DNA of 64,000 bases from Unio delphinus (GCA_029339505.1 JAQISU010000096.1:1230501-1294500), one strand, 5' to 3'; positions 36,101-43,299 are shown, numbered from the stretch's first letter. Numbers and translations: made by a program. Notes: a model not told the origin generated them from the sequence alone.

Positions 36101-36709
36101 CTATTACTCCAGTGATCCTTTCTTCTAGTAAACATCACTCTTGCTATTACTCCAGTGATCCTTTCTTTTAATAAAAATGACTTTTGCTATTAATCTAGTG
36201 ATCATTTCTTTTAATTTCTCCAGTGAACTATGCTTGTATTAGAAATTATGTTAATATAGTAAACTGTGCTTTAGCCTCAGTGTTTAAGTTTCTCATTCTT
36301 AAATAATATGGTCAGTTTCTGAAGAACAGTTGGCAACAGCATGGGATTATTTGGTATCTTGATTCATTTTGAGGTATGGAATACTAATTTTTCAAAATCT
36401 AGGGCAACAGGCTCAACATGCTGGTCCAGACTAGCTTTAGGTTTGATTCCAGTGTTGCTTTCATATTCATTTTCTCTTTATTTCAGATTACTTTCCCATT
36501 TCTACTCAAAGAATCCAGATGAACATGGTAAATTTCCAGAAAATTCTCAAGTCTTGCAAATCGAAAAGAGATCTACACTACCAGCACTGATATTTTTTGG
36601 CTCTTGTCTTGTGGGAGTACTGGCAACCTCAGAGGGAAGATCATTATATTGGAAAGTGGCATTGTTTGGAACAGTTGGAGGCTGTGTTTGGATGTCATTT
36701 ACATCTTGA
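8956..36709 (+). CDS. AGPAT5: AGPAT5-type 1-acyl-glycerol-3-phosphate acyltransferase, 8 exons
   Basis: Coding exons: 8956-9174, 12603-12681, 15743-15858, 20515-20604, 29633-29723, 32234-32398, 33500-33623, 36487-36709. All introns are GT/AG. The join totals 1107 nt, giving 368 residues (human AGPAT5 has 364). The family transfers an acyl group from acyl-CoA to lysophosphatidic acid to make phosphatidic acid, in ER or mitochondrial membranes. Visible motifs: NHQCTVDW with catalytic His96 and Asp101 (the NHx4D box, spanning the exon 2/3 junction), GLRFFPLYG, FVKRS, FPEGTR (Glu176-Arg179) and VLIPR (to Arg210). The N terminus is hydrophobic, and two hydrophobic segments close the protein (LPALIFFGSCLVG and LFGTVGGCVWM). 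The start is set by alignment of MMLSLVVH to the human N terminus; a second ATG at 8959 has the better -3 base. The identification is firm; the exact 5' UTR is not visible. Confidence 0.95.
9304..9392. mobile_element. Small foldback MITE, copy 2
   Basis: Same architecture as 3947-4029: TAGACCAACAAATT at the left, an inverted partner ending TTTGTTGAGCTA at the right, and a central TGACTGGCGGC. The arms carry CTTCTACGCC/GGCGGAGAA, where copy 1 has TTCTCCAC/GTGGAAAA. It lies in AGPAT5 intron 1. Confidence 0.7.
9451..10378. mobile_element. Long-TIR transposon, 928 bp, 8-bp TSD
   Basis: The two ends are inverted: CACAGGCACTTGATTC at the left and its complement GAATCAAGTGCCTGTG at the right. The arms run 9451-9719 and 10064-10378. 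They align through landmarks such as GGTACC, GAGGGGTCAGATTG, TGTGGAGT and TCCAAAGTAGACTGGAAG. The right arm has an extra roughly 40 bases. An exact 8-bp direct repeat, GTTGTATA, flanks the element (9443-9450 and 10379-10386). No transposase is visible. An 8-bp duplication fits hAT and a few other superfamilies, but the termini do not settle which. Confidence 0.88.
10387..11392. other. AGPAT5 intron 1, no feature seen
   Basis: AT-rich intron sequence. I see no exon, SINE box or terminal repeat in it. Confidence 0.5.
11393..11693 (-). mobile_element. tRNA-derived SINE (family A), copy 1
   Basis: Minus orientation. The tail is GTGTGTG plus ATATAGCTTTAACAATTTT at 11393-11430. The head near 11690 has complements of an A box (TGGCCATGTGGTTAGAGCA) and a B box (GGGTTCGAACTCC). 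The body shares AGCATGATGTCCCACCC, CACCAGGCTGAC and GAGGCAGCTGTT with the other family A copies. It lies in AGPAT5 intron 1. Confidence 0.85.
12411..12594. repeat. 46-bp minisatellite, 4 copies, abutting exon 2 acceptor
   Basis: Four head-to-tail copies of a 46-bp unit starting ATTGTTAAATAGTGATGG and ending TGTTCTATTC. The copies are almost identical; the last differs at its end (TTCTTTTC). The pyrimidine tract of the AGPAT5 exon 2 acceptor is formed by the end of the last unit plus the next eight bases. Confidence 0.95.
12603..12681 (+). CDS. AGPAT5: AGPAT5 exon 2
   Basis: Begins ATCCATGTTTATGG after TTTTCATTTTCAG and ends ...TGTACAG before GTGAGA (phase 1). It encodes IHVYGDID to the NHQCT half of the catalytic NHx4D box, with His96. 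A 46-bp minisatellite ends 8 bases before the exon. Confidence 0.95.
12950..13060. mobile_element. Probable MITE fragment
   Basis: ATATACTCACGTATAAGCTT on the left and GTCGGCTTATCCACGGGCC on the right resemble the degenerate inverted ends of a widespread DNA-transposon-derived repeat type (ACTCACGTATAAG / CTTATACACGGG). No clear target duplication. Low confidence. Confidence 0.3.
13915..14024 (+). mobile_element. SINE family B, 3' part
   Basis: Plus orientation. GTTCCCAGGTTCTTCC, TACTGGCCGCCATGTAT, GTGTGCTGAAAAATGACG and TTAAACTCTACAACAACA correspond to the tail half of family B and end in a CAA-type tail. Upstream similarity (13700-13915) is unclear, so it is scored as truncated. It lies in AGPAT5 intron 2. 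Confidence 0.75.
14025..15130. other. AGPAT5 intron 2, weak repeat traces only
   Basis: Contains GCCGATACCGATTAT and ATAATCGGCCCAATTATG (14560-14620), also seen in part at 12915-12935, which suggests a decayed palindromic DNA-transposon repeat. ACTGCAAAGAAGTTAAGACC at 14690 resembles 12797. No coding signal. Confidence 0.4.
15131..15310. repeat. Imperfect ~35-bp minisatellite, 5-6 copies
   Basis: Repeats of CAGTAAAGGGGTTGGTGTC plus AAAAGGCATCATCATG with substitutions and small indels between copies. It lies in AGPAT5 intron 2. Confidence 0.9.
15417..15500. mobile_element. TA-flanked MITE fragment (same family as 47508)
   Basis: Starts TA|CAGTAAAACCTGTTATG AGAGACC, matching the terminus of the complete element at 47508-47651. 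GGTGGTCTCTTATAAGAGG near 15480 resembles its right part, but the right terminus is lost. Confidence 0.6.
15743..15858 (+). CDS. AGPAT5: AGPAT5 exon 3
   Basis: Begins TGGACTGGGTG after TTTATTTTTTCAG. It supplies VDWVIA, with the catalytic Asp101, and the acceptor-binding stretch FVLKDGLRFFPLYGFYFKQ. It ends in phase 0 at CAG before GTTTTA. Confidence 0.95.
16120..16245. repeat. Tandem duplication of ~62 bp
   Basis: TATACCTGGCAGGTATTAAAC followed by CATTTTGAAATRTACACACT and CACTTCTCC occurs twice in a row with three or four differences. Confidence 0.9.
17600..18530 (+). pseudogene. Decayed DIRS-like element fragment (RT trace, ICR, ITR)
   Basis: Near 18090-18180, MDD..THFHVHIHPAF followed by YLSFMYGIQ mirrors the RT block DAYFHIHIHPLSQKF...YRDSVYQF of the element at 23042. 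Then 18228-18340 resembles that element's internal complementary region (GGGGGAATGTATTCAATGG; TTTCACTGAGAATACTTGC). 18430-18510 resembles its right ITR (AAGGGAGGTAATGGGTAAG; CTTCCCTTTGT). The interior is mostly deleted. The upstream limit is uncertain. It lies in AGPAT5 intron 3. Confidence 0.65.
18531..20514. other. AGPAT5 intron 3, no feature seen
   Basis: AT-rich intron with no exon or transposon domain that I can identify. A short doubled segment, GCTGTTGTTAGTACTA, lies near 20105-20140. It ends at the exon 4 acceptor tract. Confidence 0.45.
20515..20604 (+). CDS. AGPAT5: AGPAT5 exon 4
   Basis: 30 codons, HSCIFVKRSGKF to KKNQLP, after CTTTTTTTTCAG and before GTAAGA. It holds the family's (F/Y)VKRS motif. 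A SINE begins only about 40 bases downstream of the donor. Confidence 0.92.
20646..20925 (-). mobile_element. tRNA-derived SINE (family A), copy 2
   Basis: Minus orientation. Tail: ATTTTTAACATAGCTTTAAA. Body: GGGGCATCATGCTGCAGACA, AGCATGATGTCCCACCCAGT, CACCAGGCTGACCAGTCC. Head: complement of B box GGGTTCGAACCCC (20879-20891) and of A box GTGGCCTAGTGGTTACAGCA. It starts about 40 bp after AGPAT5 exon 4. Confidence 0.9.
21034..21609. mobile_element. Possible hAT-like element with CAGGGTT ends
   Basis: Starts CAGGGTTACACAT and ends ATGAACCCTG, a short inverted pair of the hAT type. The interior repeats a TTTGAAAGTTTGGGAAAA motif three times (21190-21265, 21552-21570). The flanks show no clean 8-bp duplication, so the call is tentative. 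It lies in AGPAT5 intron 4. Confidence 0.4.
21610..23041. other. AGPAT5 intron 4, no feature seen
   Basis: AT-rich sequence without recognisable coding, SINE boxes or terminal repeats. Confidence 0.45.
23042..23200 (+). repeat. DIRS copy 1 left terminal inverted repeat
   Basis: Begins GCTTTTTCTCCTTC. It contains ATATAAGCCTGCTACCTC, GAGCCCTACTAAAAGATG and TTGCCCCTTACCTCCCC, all found inverted in the right ITR. The outer ~40 bp is unique to this end and recurs only in the ICR. Confidence 0.92.
23480..25345 (+). pseudogene. DIRS copy 1 gag-like region
   Basis: Opens with ATG at 23509: MSTRCMKCKNFK, a Cys-rich segment with a CxxC pair and later QQCNMW, then WADVDQKAAKGRDRWNR. After frame changes come MEENNVDMV (from 23820), a Pro/Gln-poor low-complexity part with repeated SVQP motifs, and FSFKAAVEEIYRVL...CPAPPTA, DWEEETTSFLPQLAKF, then AHHSMANALTASANLDLI. 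The counterparts of these blocks in copy 2 confirm they are element-coded. The Cys-rich start suggests nucleic-acid binding. At least four frame changes disable it. Confidence 0.75.
25880..26170 (+). pseudogene. DIRS copy 1 reverse transcriptase core
   Basis: SLDMTDAYFHIHIHP, then YQFQVLPFGLNISPWAFTKVMD and AVYLNDILQKH. These are RT motifs for template handling and the catalytic site in the DIRS style. The catalytic pair reads YLND, where copy 2 reads YLDD, so a metal-binding Asp has become Asn. Stops and shifts surround the core. Confidence 0.88.
26590..27200 (+). pseudogene. DIRS copy 1 RNase H and connector
   Basis: Read through frame changes: STYGWGAHL, GTWGPGE, LHILSEMKAVINAF, VVTCLLKQ, RHIPGRLNVLADTLSR, TEWSLHQSVF and MIDLFATRWNRKLSTFVSPF. 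This is the RNase H domain typical of DIRS elements, followed by the DLFATRxN connector. Confidence 0.82.
27423..28430 (+). pseudogene. DIRS copy 1 tyrosine recombinase
   Basis: ERISRARRPSTLKAYEGKW begins the N-terminal SAM-like domain. ALASACRVSEL supplies the first catalytic Arg (about 27838-27870). AHAIKEISASLAF stands where the family's HxxR lies, with Lys in place of Arg. The C-terminal Tyr box FYLRDLTS is readable at 28348-28371 after a one-base shift. A 32-bp tandem duplication (27841-27904) repeats the Arg box and breaks the frame. This enzyme class would join the circular DNA to the chromosome. Confidence 0.82.
28681..28776 (+). repeat. DIRS copy 1 internal complementary region
   Basis: CTAACGTTAATGTGATTGGG to GGAAAAAGC is the complement of the left outer end. 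AGCAAATTTTTGAGTAAATT to CCCAATCACATTACTT is the complement of the right outer end. The two halves share AGC at 28720-28722. In DIRS biology this segment templates completion and circularisation of the linear copy. Confidence 0.9.
28838..29020 (+). repeat. DIRS copy 1 right terminal inverted repeat
   Basis: Carries GGCAAGGGGAGGTAAGGGGC, GAGGTAGCAGGCTTATATCC and an outer end ACAAACATAATTTACTTT to AAAATTTGCT that pairs with the ICR. The boundary at about 29020 is set by the ICR comparison. Confidence 0.9.
29633..29723 (+). CDS. AGPAT5: AGPAT5 exon 5
   Basis: TWLVIFPEGTRFKPDLQ to FAIEQ, with the EGTR acyltransferase box. The acceptor is TTTCTCAACAG. The donor AAG|GTCACT is weaker than the others but restores the conserved glycine codon with exon 6 (phase 1). 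Confidence 0.92.
30654..30841 (+). mobile_element. SINE family B, partly decayed
   Basis: Plus orientation. TTAGAGTCTTGGTC, AATGTGGGTATATGAGAAAA, CCAGTAGCTTCC, ATATTGGCCGTCATGAAT and a CAACAACAA tail follow the family B body in order. The head is degraded. It lies in AGPAT5 intron 5. Confidence 0.7.
30893..31087 (+). mobile_element. DIRS ICR-region relic, left half (split by Tigger)
   Basis: AATGTTAATGTGATTGGGGA and AGTGAATTATGTC...GAATACTTTCCCAAATTTTAG match the ICR at 28681-28780; CTTAAGCCCTCCCATGC matches 28775-28795. The sequence continues at 31744 beyond the Tigger insertion. Confidence 0.75.
31090..31741 (-). mobile_element. Tigger/pogo-type DNA transposon, internally deleted
   Basis: 652 bp bounded by TIRs: CAGTGGGGCCTTGACTTAC at the left and its complement GTAAGTCAAGGCCCCACTG at the right. 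It is flanked by the TA target duplication (31088-31089, 31742-31743). The minus strand keeps part of a pogo/CENP-B-type N-terminal DNA-binding domain and no DDE catalytic domain, so the copy is non-autonomous. It is nested in a DIRS relic. Confidence 0.9.
31252..31476 (-). pseudogene. Truncated Tigger transposase, N-terminal HTH
   Basis: 74 residues from a true ATG: ELKKEIMEKHDQGVCVVDLT, then QYERSTSMICTILKQKESI. This is the helix-turn-helix of pogo/Tigger transposases, which binds the TIRs in intact relatives. It ends where the interior is deleted. Confidence 0.82.
31744..31930 (+). mobile_element. DIRS right-ITR relic, right half (split by Tigger)
   Basis: CTTAAAAACCGGATAAC continues the sequence broken at 31087. 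AAAGGGGAGGTAATTGGGAA, CTTCCCTTTGT and GATAAATATTCTCAAAGAAA with CATAATTTACT parallel 28823-29010. Part of the ITR middle is missing. Confidence 0.7.
32234..32398 (+). CDS. AGPAT5: AGPAT5 exon 6
   Basis: Encodes VSKFDHVLIPRLKAL, with the IPR motif, through DAVYDVTIAYSN to SAPGMP. The acceptor is TTTTCTATTCAG and the donor GTAAGG (phase 1). Its counterpart in human AGPAT5 is the HVLTPR to DVTVVY segment. Confidence 0.94.
32889..33062 (-). mobile_element. SINE family A, 5'-truncated copy
   Basis: A (TG)n tail is followed by GATTTGGATTTTAATGTAGC, CTAGCACTGGGGG, AGCATGATGTCCCACCCAGT and CACCAGGCCAACCAGTCC. The sequence stops at CCTCTTAAT, so the tRNA-like head is lost. It lies in AGPAT5 intron 6. 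Confidence 0.85.
33500..33623 (+). CDS. AGPAT5: AGPAT5 exon 7
   Basis: EFLQRSSPEVHIHFKKF to WLFERFMQKD, after TTGGTTTTCAG and before GTAAGTG (phase 2). The EVHIH and WLxERF signatures are conserved in AGPAT5. Confidence 0.94.
34066..34175. repeat. Three imperfect ~37-bp repeats
   Basis: GTGCCTTTGGACAACTCTACC, GCACCTTTAGACACTTC and GTGACTTTGGACACCTGTA each begin a unit ending CCATTCTCAT or similar. It lies in AGPAT5 intron 7. Confidence 0.75.
35115..36225. repeat. 43-bp satellite with higher-order structure
   Basis: About 26 copies of a 43-bp unit: ATTACTCCAGTGATCCTTTC then TTTTAATAAAGATCACTC and TTGCT. Variants (GATCTCTCATGC, GCTAGTACTCC, TTCTAGTAAAC, AAAGATAACTTTTGC) recur in the same order about 343 bp apart (for example 35489 and 35832), so eight-unit blocks have been duplicated. 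It fills much of AGPAT5 intron 7. Confidence 0.95.
36487..36709 (+). CDS. AGPAT5: AGPAT5 exon 8 (terminal coding)
   Basis: Follows CTTTATTTCAG. It encodes LLSHFYSKNPDE, a linker with STLPALIFFGSCLVG, and a last hydrophobic segment ending WMSFTS, then TGA at 36707-36709. The two hydrophobic stretches match the C-terminal membrane segments of AGPAT5. Confidence 0.95.
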
Positions 36710-37085
36710 TCGTCTGAGATCCTGCCTTATGCTTTAGGGTGCTTCTTTATCCCAATGCCACAATAGTGTCTAGATGCCTGTTTAAGAAGGGTATTGAGTG
36801 GTGGACGATAGCCACACCTTTTACTTACCAGCAGGACATTGAGAATTCCACTCTTTAAGCTTCAGATAACAGACCTCTGTCAGAGCACAAAGATTATTGG
36901 GTTTTTTTGTACATTTTTTATGTCTTATAGAACATTTTTATATCAAGGCCCCAGTCCTTATTGTCACTTGTTGGAATTCCCGGTGAAATCTTTTTTGTAT
37001 ATCATATAATTTATTATTTTAATCAATATTATTCAGTTTTCAGCTTATTTGAATCAATAAATTGAATATGTCTCTTTACATTTCT
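36710..37085 (+). promoter_or_regulatory. AGPAT5: AGPAT5 3' UTR with poly(A) signal
   Basis: No coding potential follows the stop. A canonical AATAAA lies at 37056-37061, about 350 bases past the stop, in AT-rich sequence; cleavage would be expected shortly after it. Placing the mRNA end here is an inference. Confidence 0.6.
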
Positions 37086-37286
37086 TTTATTCAGCCATAA
37101 TTTTTGAAATTGTTGATTCTTGTAAACATTTTCAGTCTCCAGAAATTTGAATAACTGAGTTTCACAGTATTGGAATATTTAAAAGTTGACCTGTCAGACT
37201 TTAAAGAAAATACATTTATTTTATGGCCCACAATATTCATTCTTGCTGCATGTGAAAATTAGGTTTTGGTTTTGTTTAATGGCAAA

Positions 37287-38560
37287 TCAACACATAAATA
37301 GCTATATCATGCTAAGACAGCTAGAGTAATGTGCCCTCTAGTGGCACGTCACATCAGGTGGCAGGGTCCAGTTTCGTAAATTGGCCCCTGGCAAATTTCT
37401 TAACTTAAGGGTATGGTGTGAGTTTTTGAGCTACTATTGTGTAATAATTAAAGATATGGATAAATTTGTGAACTAGGTGTTTCAGGCTTGTGTTGTTCTT
37501 GAAATTGATGTCAGACATGTACACTTTCCATAGTTACTCTGCAGTATGTTGATTGTGAAATACCAATAGTCGGCTAGGAAGAAGAGCTAGCCTCCCATAG
37601 CAGTAGACACGTGGGTTCAAGGCAAGTAGAATATCTAAAAAACGGCATGGATGACAACTATTATGAATTGCATCAAGCTATTTAGTAGACAATGTTTTTC
37701 AAAATTTTCATCTAGGAAAAGGCTTTGCGTTTGCACTGTGAGCACCACATGCTGTCAAAAATGGCCTTCGGATGTGAAAAATGCATGTATAAAATAAGGG
37801 TTGGGGTACATAAATATTTTATTCTAAGAACTTCAGTAGACTTGTCAGGTCATGTGTGTGATATGATTATGTTGCACTACATAATACCTATCCAGAAATA
37901 TGTACCTTTTTGACCTCACTCGCGTATTATATTTTTAATGAATTTTTATATTAGGCAGGTGCATGCGACATTAAATTTGTACATAAAAACTGGACCCTGC
38001 CCCCTTAGTACATAAATGGCTATATCATGCTAAGACAGCTAGAGTAATGTGCCCTCTAGTGGCACATCACATCAGTACATAAATGGCTATATCATACTAA
38101 GACAGCTAGAGTAATGTGCCGTGACCTTTAATGGCAAATAAGCACATGCATGGCTATATCATACTACGACAGCTAATGTGCCTTGACCTTTAATGGCACA
38201 TCAGCACACAAAAACTATAAGACAGCTAGAGTAGTGTGCCCTTTAATCACACATCAGCACATAAATGGCTATATTATATTAAGAGAATTAGAGTAATGTG
38301 CCTTGGCCTTTAATGATACATCAGCACATAAATGGCTCTATCTTACTAAGACAGCTAGAGTAATGTACCTTGGCCTTCAATGGCACATCAGTACATAAAT
38401 GGCTATATCATGTTAAGACAGCTAGAGTAATGTGCCTTGGCATTTAATGGCACATCAGCACACAAAAACTATAAGACAGCTAGAGTAATGTGCCTTGACC
38501 TTTAATGCCAAATCAGCACATACATGGCTATATCATACTAAGACAGCTAGCCCTGAGATG
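37287..38560. repeat. ~68-bp tandem array, interrupted
   Basis: Units read ACATAAATGGCTATATCAT, ACTAAGACAGCTAGAGTAAT, GTGCCTTGACCTTTAATGGC, ACATCAGC. One unit precedes 37362; about eight more, diverged and partly shortened, lie from 38012 to 38560. The gap between them is the TIR element at 37362-37999. Confidence 0.88.
37362..37999. mobile_element. TIR element inserted in 68-bp array
   Basis: CAGGGTCCAGTTT at the left and AAACTGGACCCTG at the right are exact inverses and enclose 638 bp. The array sequence resumes right after it. Comparison with the uninterrupted unit at 38065-38085 (CACATCAGTACATAAATGG) defines the insertion point. No transposase and no clear 8-bp duplication are seen. The CAGGGTCC ends suggest hAT but do not prove it. 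Confidence 0.65.
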
Positions 38561-39435
38561 GGCAGCACTAGCTGACATGACATGGTCTGGTCCAACCTGC
38601 ACTTGCCTTGTCCTACTTGCCCGGCATGTTAACCACTAAGCAGCTTTCATGCACATGAAGCACACCAAAAGGTTTCCGATACATGTAATTGGGACTTGAC
38701 CTAGTCCATAATAGTTTTTTTTTTTATATAAATGAAAGGTCTTTTATTGTTTGAACAAAATATCATTATTTTCTAGTGCATTTGAAAATCAAAGAGCTTT
38801 CTAAAATTATTTTTTTGTGGAGGACACCTACCTAATAAATTTAAGATGCGTGTGTGCCTAGTTTTATTTCCATAACTTTTCTAAGGCAAATTGGGTTTGT
38901 AGCATGGCATTGTATCACAAATCTGTTGTCCACCATCTTTTACTCATAAACAATTGAATATCAGAAGTTAAATTATTCTTTTTTTTATAAAATAAATAAC
39001 TATTGGGGAAAAAATAGAGACTTGAAAAAATGTAAACATTTTTTAACCCTTGTGGTGCAGGAGCCATACTTTTATGGTTGACATCACCTGGTTTTGTATG
39101 CGGGAACCAAATATTTATGGTCAAAGGTCACCTTTATCATATTGTTTTGGTACATAGCATTTTGTATTTTGCAAAATGTGTTTTAAATTTTTTTACATAA
39201 AACTACGATTTACCTTAAGTTAGCAAAAAAGATCGAAAAGTGTATTGCCATTTTGCTTTTAAAAAAATTACTAAGGGAAAATAATATTTATAATTTACAA
39301 TTAAGGTAGGTTTGGTTTTTCTTTAATTATTTTTTAACTTTGATGTATTAAAATTGAAAAGATTCCCATTTCAGATGACTTAAAAATATGCCAAGGTGCG
39401 AATTAGAAAGTCCAATAACAAAGATATTGTTTCGC
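38561..39435. other. AT-rich non-coding stretch
   Basis: Homopolymer-rich sequence between the two arrays; no gene or element recognised. Confidence 0.5.
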
Positions 39436-42132
39436 TAAAAATATGATATAAACATTGATTAACATTTTTATGTAAGGCATTGAATAAAAATATGATATAA
39501 ACATTGATTAACATTTTTATGTAAGGCATTGAATAAAAATATGATATAAACATTGATTAACATTTTTATGTAAGGCATTGAATAAAAATATGATATAAAC
39601 ATTGATTAACATTTTTATGTAAGGCATTGAATAAAAATATGATATAAACATTGATTAACATTTTTATGTAAGGCATTGAATAAAAATATGATATAAACAT
39701 TGATTAACATTTTTATGTAAGGCATTGAATAAAAATATGATATAAACATTGATTAACATTTTTATGTAAGGCATTGAATAAAAATATGATATAAACATTG
39801 ATTAACATTTTTATGTAAGGCATTGAATAAAAATATGATATAAACATTGATTAACATTTTTATGTAAGGCATTGAATAAAAATATGATATAAACATTGAT
39901 TAACATTTTTATGTAAGGCATTGAATAAAAATATGATATAAACATTGATTAACATTTTTATGTAAGGCATTGAATAAAAATATGATATAAACATTGATTA
40001 ACATTTTTATGTAAGGCATTGAATAAAAATATGATATAAACATTGATTAACATTTTTATGTAAGGCATTGAATAAAAATATGATATAAACATTGATTAAC
40101 ATTTTTATGTAAGGCATTGAATAAAAATATGATATAAACATTGATTAACATTTTTATGTAAGGCATTGAATAAAAATATGATATAAACATTGATTAACAT
40201 TTTTATGTAAGGCATTGAATAAAAATATGATATAAACATTGATTAACATTTTTATGTAAGGCATTGAATAAAAATATGATATAAACATTGATTAACATTT
40301 TTATGTAAGGCATTGAATAAAAATATGATATAAACATTGATTAACATTTTTATGTAAGGCATTGAATAAAAATATGATATAAACATTGATTAACATTTTT
40401 ATGTAAGGCATTGAATAAAAATATGATATAAACATTGATTAACATTTTTATGTAAGGCATTGAATAAAAATATGATATAAACATTGATTAACATTTTTAT
40501 GTAAGGCATTGAATAAAAATATGATATAAACATTGATTAACATTTTTATGTAAGGCATTGAATAAAAATATGATATAAACATTGATTAACATTTTTATGT
40601 AAGGCATTGAATAAAAATATGATATAAACATTGATTAACATTTTTATGTAAGGCATTGAATAAAAATATGATATAAACATTGATTAACATTTTTATGTAA
40701 GGCATTGAATAAAAATATGATATAAACATTGATTAACATTTTTATGTAAGGCATTGAATAAAAATATGATATAAACATTGATTAACATTTTTATGTAAGG
40801 CATTGAATAAAAATATGATATAAACATTGATTAACATTTTTATGTAAGGCATTGAATAAAAATATGATATAAACATTGATTAACATTTTTATGTAAGGCA
40901 TTGAATAAAAATATGATATAAACATTGATTAACATTTTTATGTAAGGCATTGAATAAAAATATGATATAAACATTGATTAACATTTTTATGTAAGGCATT
41001 GAATAAAAATATGATATAAACATTGATTAACATTTTTATGTAAGGCATTGAATAAAAATATGATATAAACATTGATTAACATTTTTATGTAAGGCATTGA
41101 ATAAAAATATGATATAAACATTGATTAACATTTTTATGTAAGGCATTGAATAAAAATATGATATAAACATTGATTAACATTTTTATGTAAGGCATTGAAT
41201 AAAAATATGATATAAACATTGATTAACATTTTTATGTAAGGCATTGAATAAAAATATGATATAAACATTGATTAACATTTTTATGTAAGGCATTGAATAA
41301 AAATATGATATAAACATTGATTAACATTTTTATGTAAGGCATTGAATAAAAATATGATATAAACATTGATTAACATTTTTATGTAAGGCATTGAATAAAA
41401 ATATGATATAAACATTGATTAACATTTTTATGTAAGGCATTGAATAAAAATATGATATAAACATTGATTAACTTTTTTATGTAAGGCATTGAATAAAAAT
41501 ATGATATAAACATTGATTAACATTTTTATGTAAGGCATTGAATAAAAATATGATATAAACATTGATTAACATTTTTATGTAAGGCATTGAATAAAAATAT
41601 GATATAAACATTGATTAACTTTTTTATGTAAGGCATTGAATAAAAATATGATATAAACATTGATTAACATTTTTATGTAAGGCATTGAATAAAAATATGA
41701 TATAAACATTGATTAACATTTTTATGTAAGGCATTGAATAAAAATATGATATAAACATTGATTAACATTTTTATGTAAGGCATTGAATAAAAATATGATA
41801 TAAACATTGATTAACATTTTTATGTAAGGCATTGAATAAAAATATGATATAAACATTGATTAACATTTTTATGTAAGGCATTGAATAAAAATATGATATA
41901 AACATTGATTAACATTTTTATGTAAGGCATTGAATAAAAATATGATATAAACATTGATTAACATTTTTATGTAAGGCATTGAATAAAAATATGATATAAA
42001 CATTGATTAACATTTTTATGTAAGGCATTGAATAAAAATATGATATAAACATTGATTAACATTTTTATGTAAGGCATTGAATAAAAATATGATATAAACA
42101 TTGATTAACATTTTTATGTAAGGCATTGAATA
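39436..42132. repeat. 49-bp satellite, about 55 near-identical copies
   Basis: Head-to-tail copies of a 49-bp unit (AAAAATATGATATAAACATT, GATTAACATTTTTATGTAAG, GCATTGAAT). 2697 bp divided by 49 gives 55 units. By eye the only changes are ACTTTTTT for ACATTTTT at about 41471 and 41618, exactly three units apart. Both flanks are single copy. It lies about 2.4 kb past the AGPAT5 poly(A) signal. Confidence 0.98.
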
Positions 42133-42449
42133 ATGAAACAAGCAATTAAGAAATAAATAAATCACCAATTTTTACCTGTGCCGAAATGTCACTTATTATT
42201 TCATTTATTATTTTTTGTGTGAAAAGATGGCCACTATCACTTAGCCAGCTTAATGTTGAACAAATTGCCCATTGAAATTGGTCACAAACATACAATGATC
42301 CCTTTGAGAAGTGCTTTTATAACTCACATTTTTTGACTGCAAGAACAAGACCTAATATTTCCTACCTAAAATATTTTCAGCACTTTTTTTGTTTTGTAAT
42401 TTCATGGTGGGTTTTTTTTTTTTAATTGGTAGTCATATCATAATATATG

Positions 42450-42515
42450 TTGTAAAGCGCTTAGAGCTTCTAAAGATTAAATGCTATACAAAGTCCTCAT
42501 TATTATTACTATTTT
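42450..42515 (+). mobile_element. Possible SINE/LINE 3' tail
   Basis: TGTAAAGCGCTTAGAGCTTC with AAATGCTATACAAAG and an ATTATTATT tail is a common 3' end of retroposons in marine animals. Nothing upstream can be assigned. Confidence 0.45.
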
Positions 42516-42924
42516 TTTTAAAAATTTTAATCTAGAGGATGGTTAAATGGGAATAATGTAAACTTAATCAAAAGTCAGTTTCTCAATAAAGGTGGATTTT
42601 TAAAAAAAAATTGGTTCAGTTCTACTGATCTTCCCTGCAGAGAGATCATGTCTTCATTTTCCGACTGAGCTTTGGAGCAAGAGGATGATGCCATGTTGAT
42701 TCTAATAGTCTCAAGAATTTACCTCACTTCTGGAGGGTATGGTATACCCTACCCTTAGAAGTTTTCCAAATCCCTCCCCACCATCATCACATGAGGTCAA
42801 GGAGGAGAAGACTTGATAATTTGACATGACAGTTAAATTCTACTGCCTTCTTCCCCTTAACATGTTTTAAGAACCAGAGTGTTCAAGTGACATTATAATT
42901 CTCTCAAATTTTAATGTAGCTGTC

Positions 42925-43255
42925 AGAAGCAATGCCAACCGCTTTGATGGCCAAGGGTTAGAGCATCTGCCGCAGAAGCAAGAAGTCATGGGTTCGATCC
43001 CCAGCCGAGTCATACTTAAGACTTACAAAAATGGTACTAACAGCTGCCTTGCTTGGCGCTCAGCATTAAGAGGTTAGTGTTAGGACTGGTCGGCCTGGTG
43101 TCGGGATAATGTAACTGGGTGGGACATCATGCTACATGTCTGCGGCATGATGCCCCAGTGGTAGACATCACTATAAACTGCCTCACTTCACTGCAGATAT
43201 CGTAGTGATATGACTGAAAAATTGTTAAAGCTACATTAAAAACCCTAATCAAACA
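42925..43255 (+). mobile_element. tRNA-derived SINE (family A), copy 4
   Basis: Plus orientation, so it reads directly: A box TGATGGCCAAGGGTTAGAGC, B box GGGTTCGATCCCC (42991-43003), CCGAGTCATACTTAAGACTT, ACAGCTGCCTTGCTTGGC, then the shared body ACTGGTCGGCCTGGTGTC, GGGTGGGACATCATGCTACA, and tail TTGTTAAAGCTACATTAAAA ending CAAACAAACAAA. It is the most complete copy in the window. Confidence 0.92.
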
Positions 43256-43299
43256 AACAAAAAGGAAGCAATGCCTAGCCAAGACTTGCTGCTGCTTCA

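Noticed and set aside
34020..36240. Regulatory element cluster in intron 7
   Set aside because: The recurring motifs are fully explained by tandem satellite units.
39436..42132. CRISPR-like regular array
   Set aside because: Units are head-to-tail without unique spacers, in an animal intergenic region; it is a satellite.
42925..43003. tRNA gene suggested by A and B boxes (also at 44439 and in the minus-strand SINEs)
   Set aside because: No cloverleaf closes, and each head continues into the shared SINE body; they are SINE heads.
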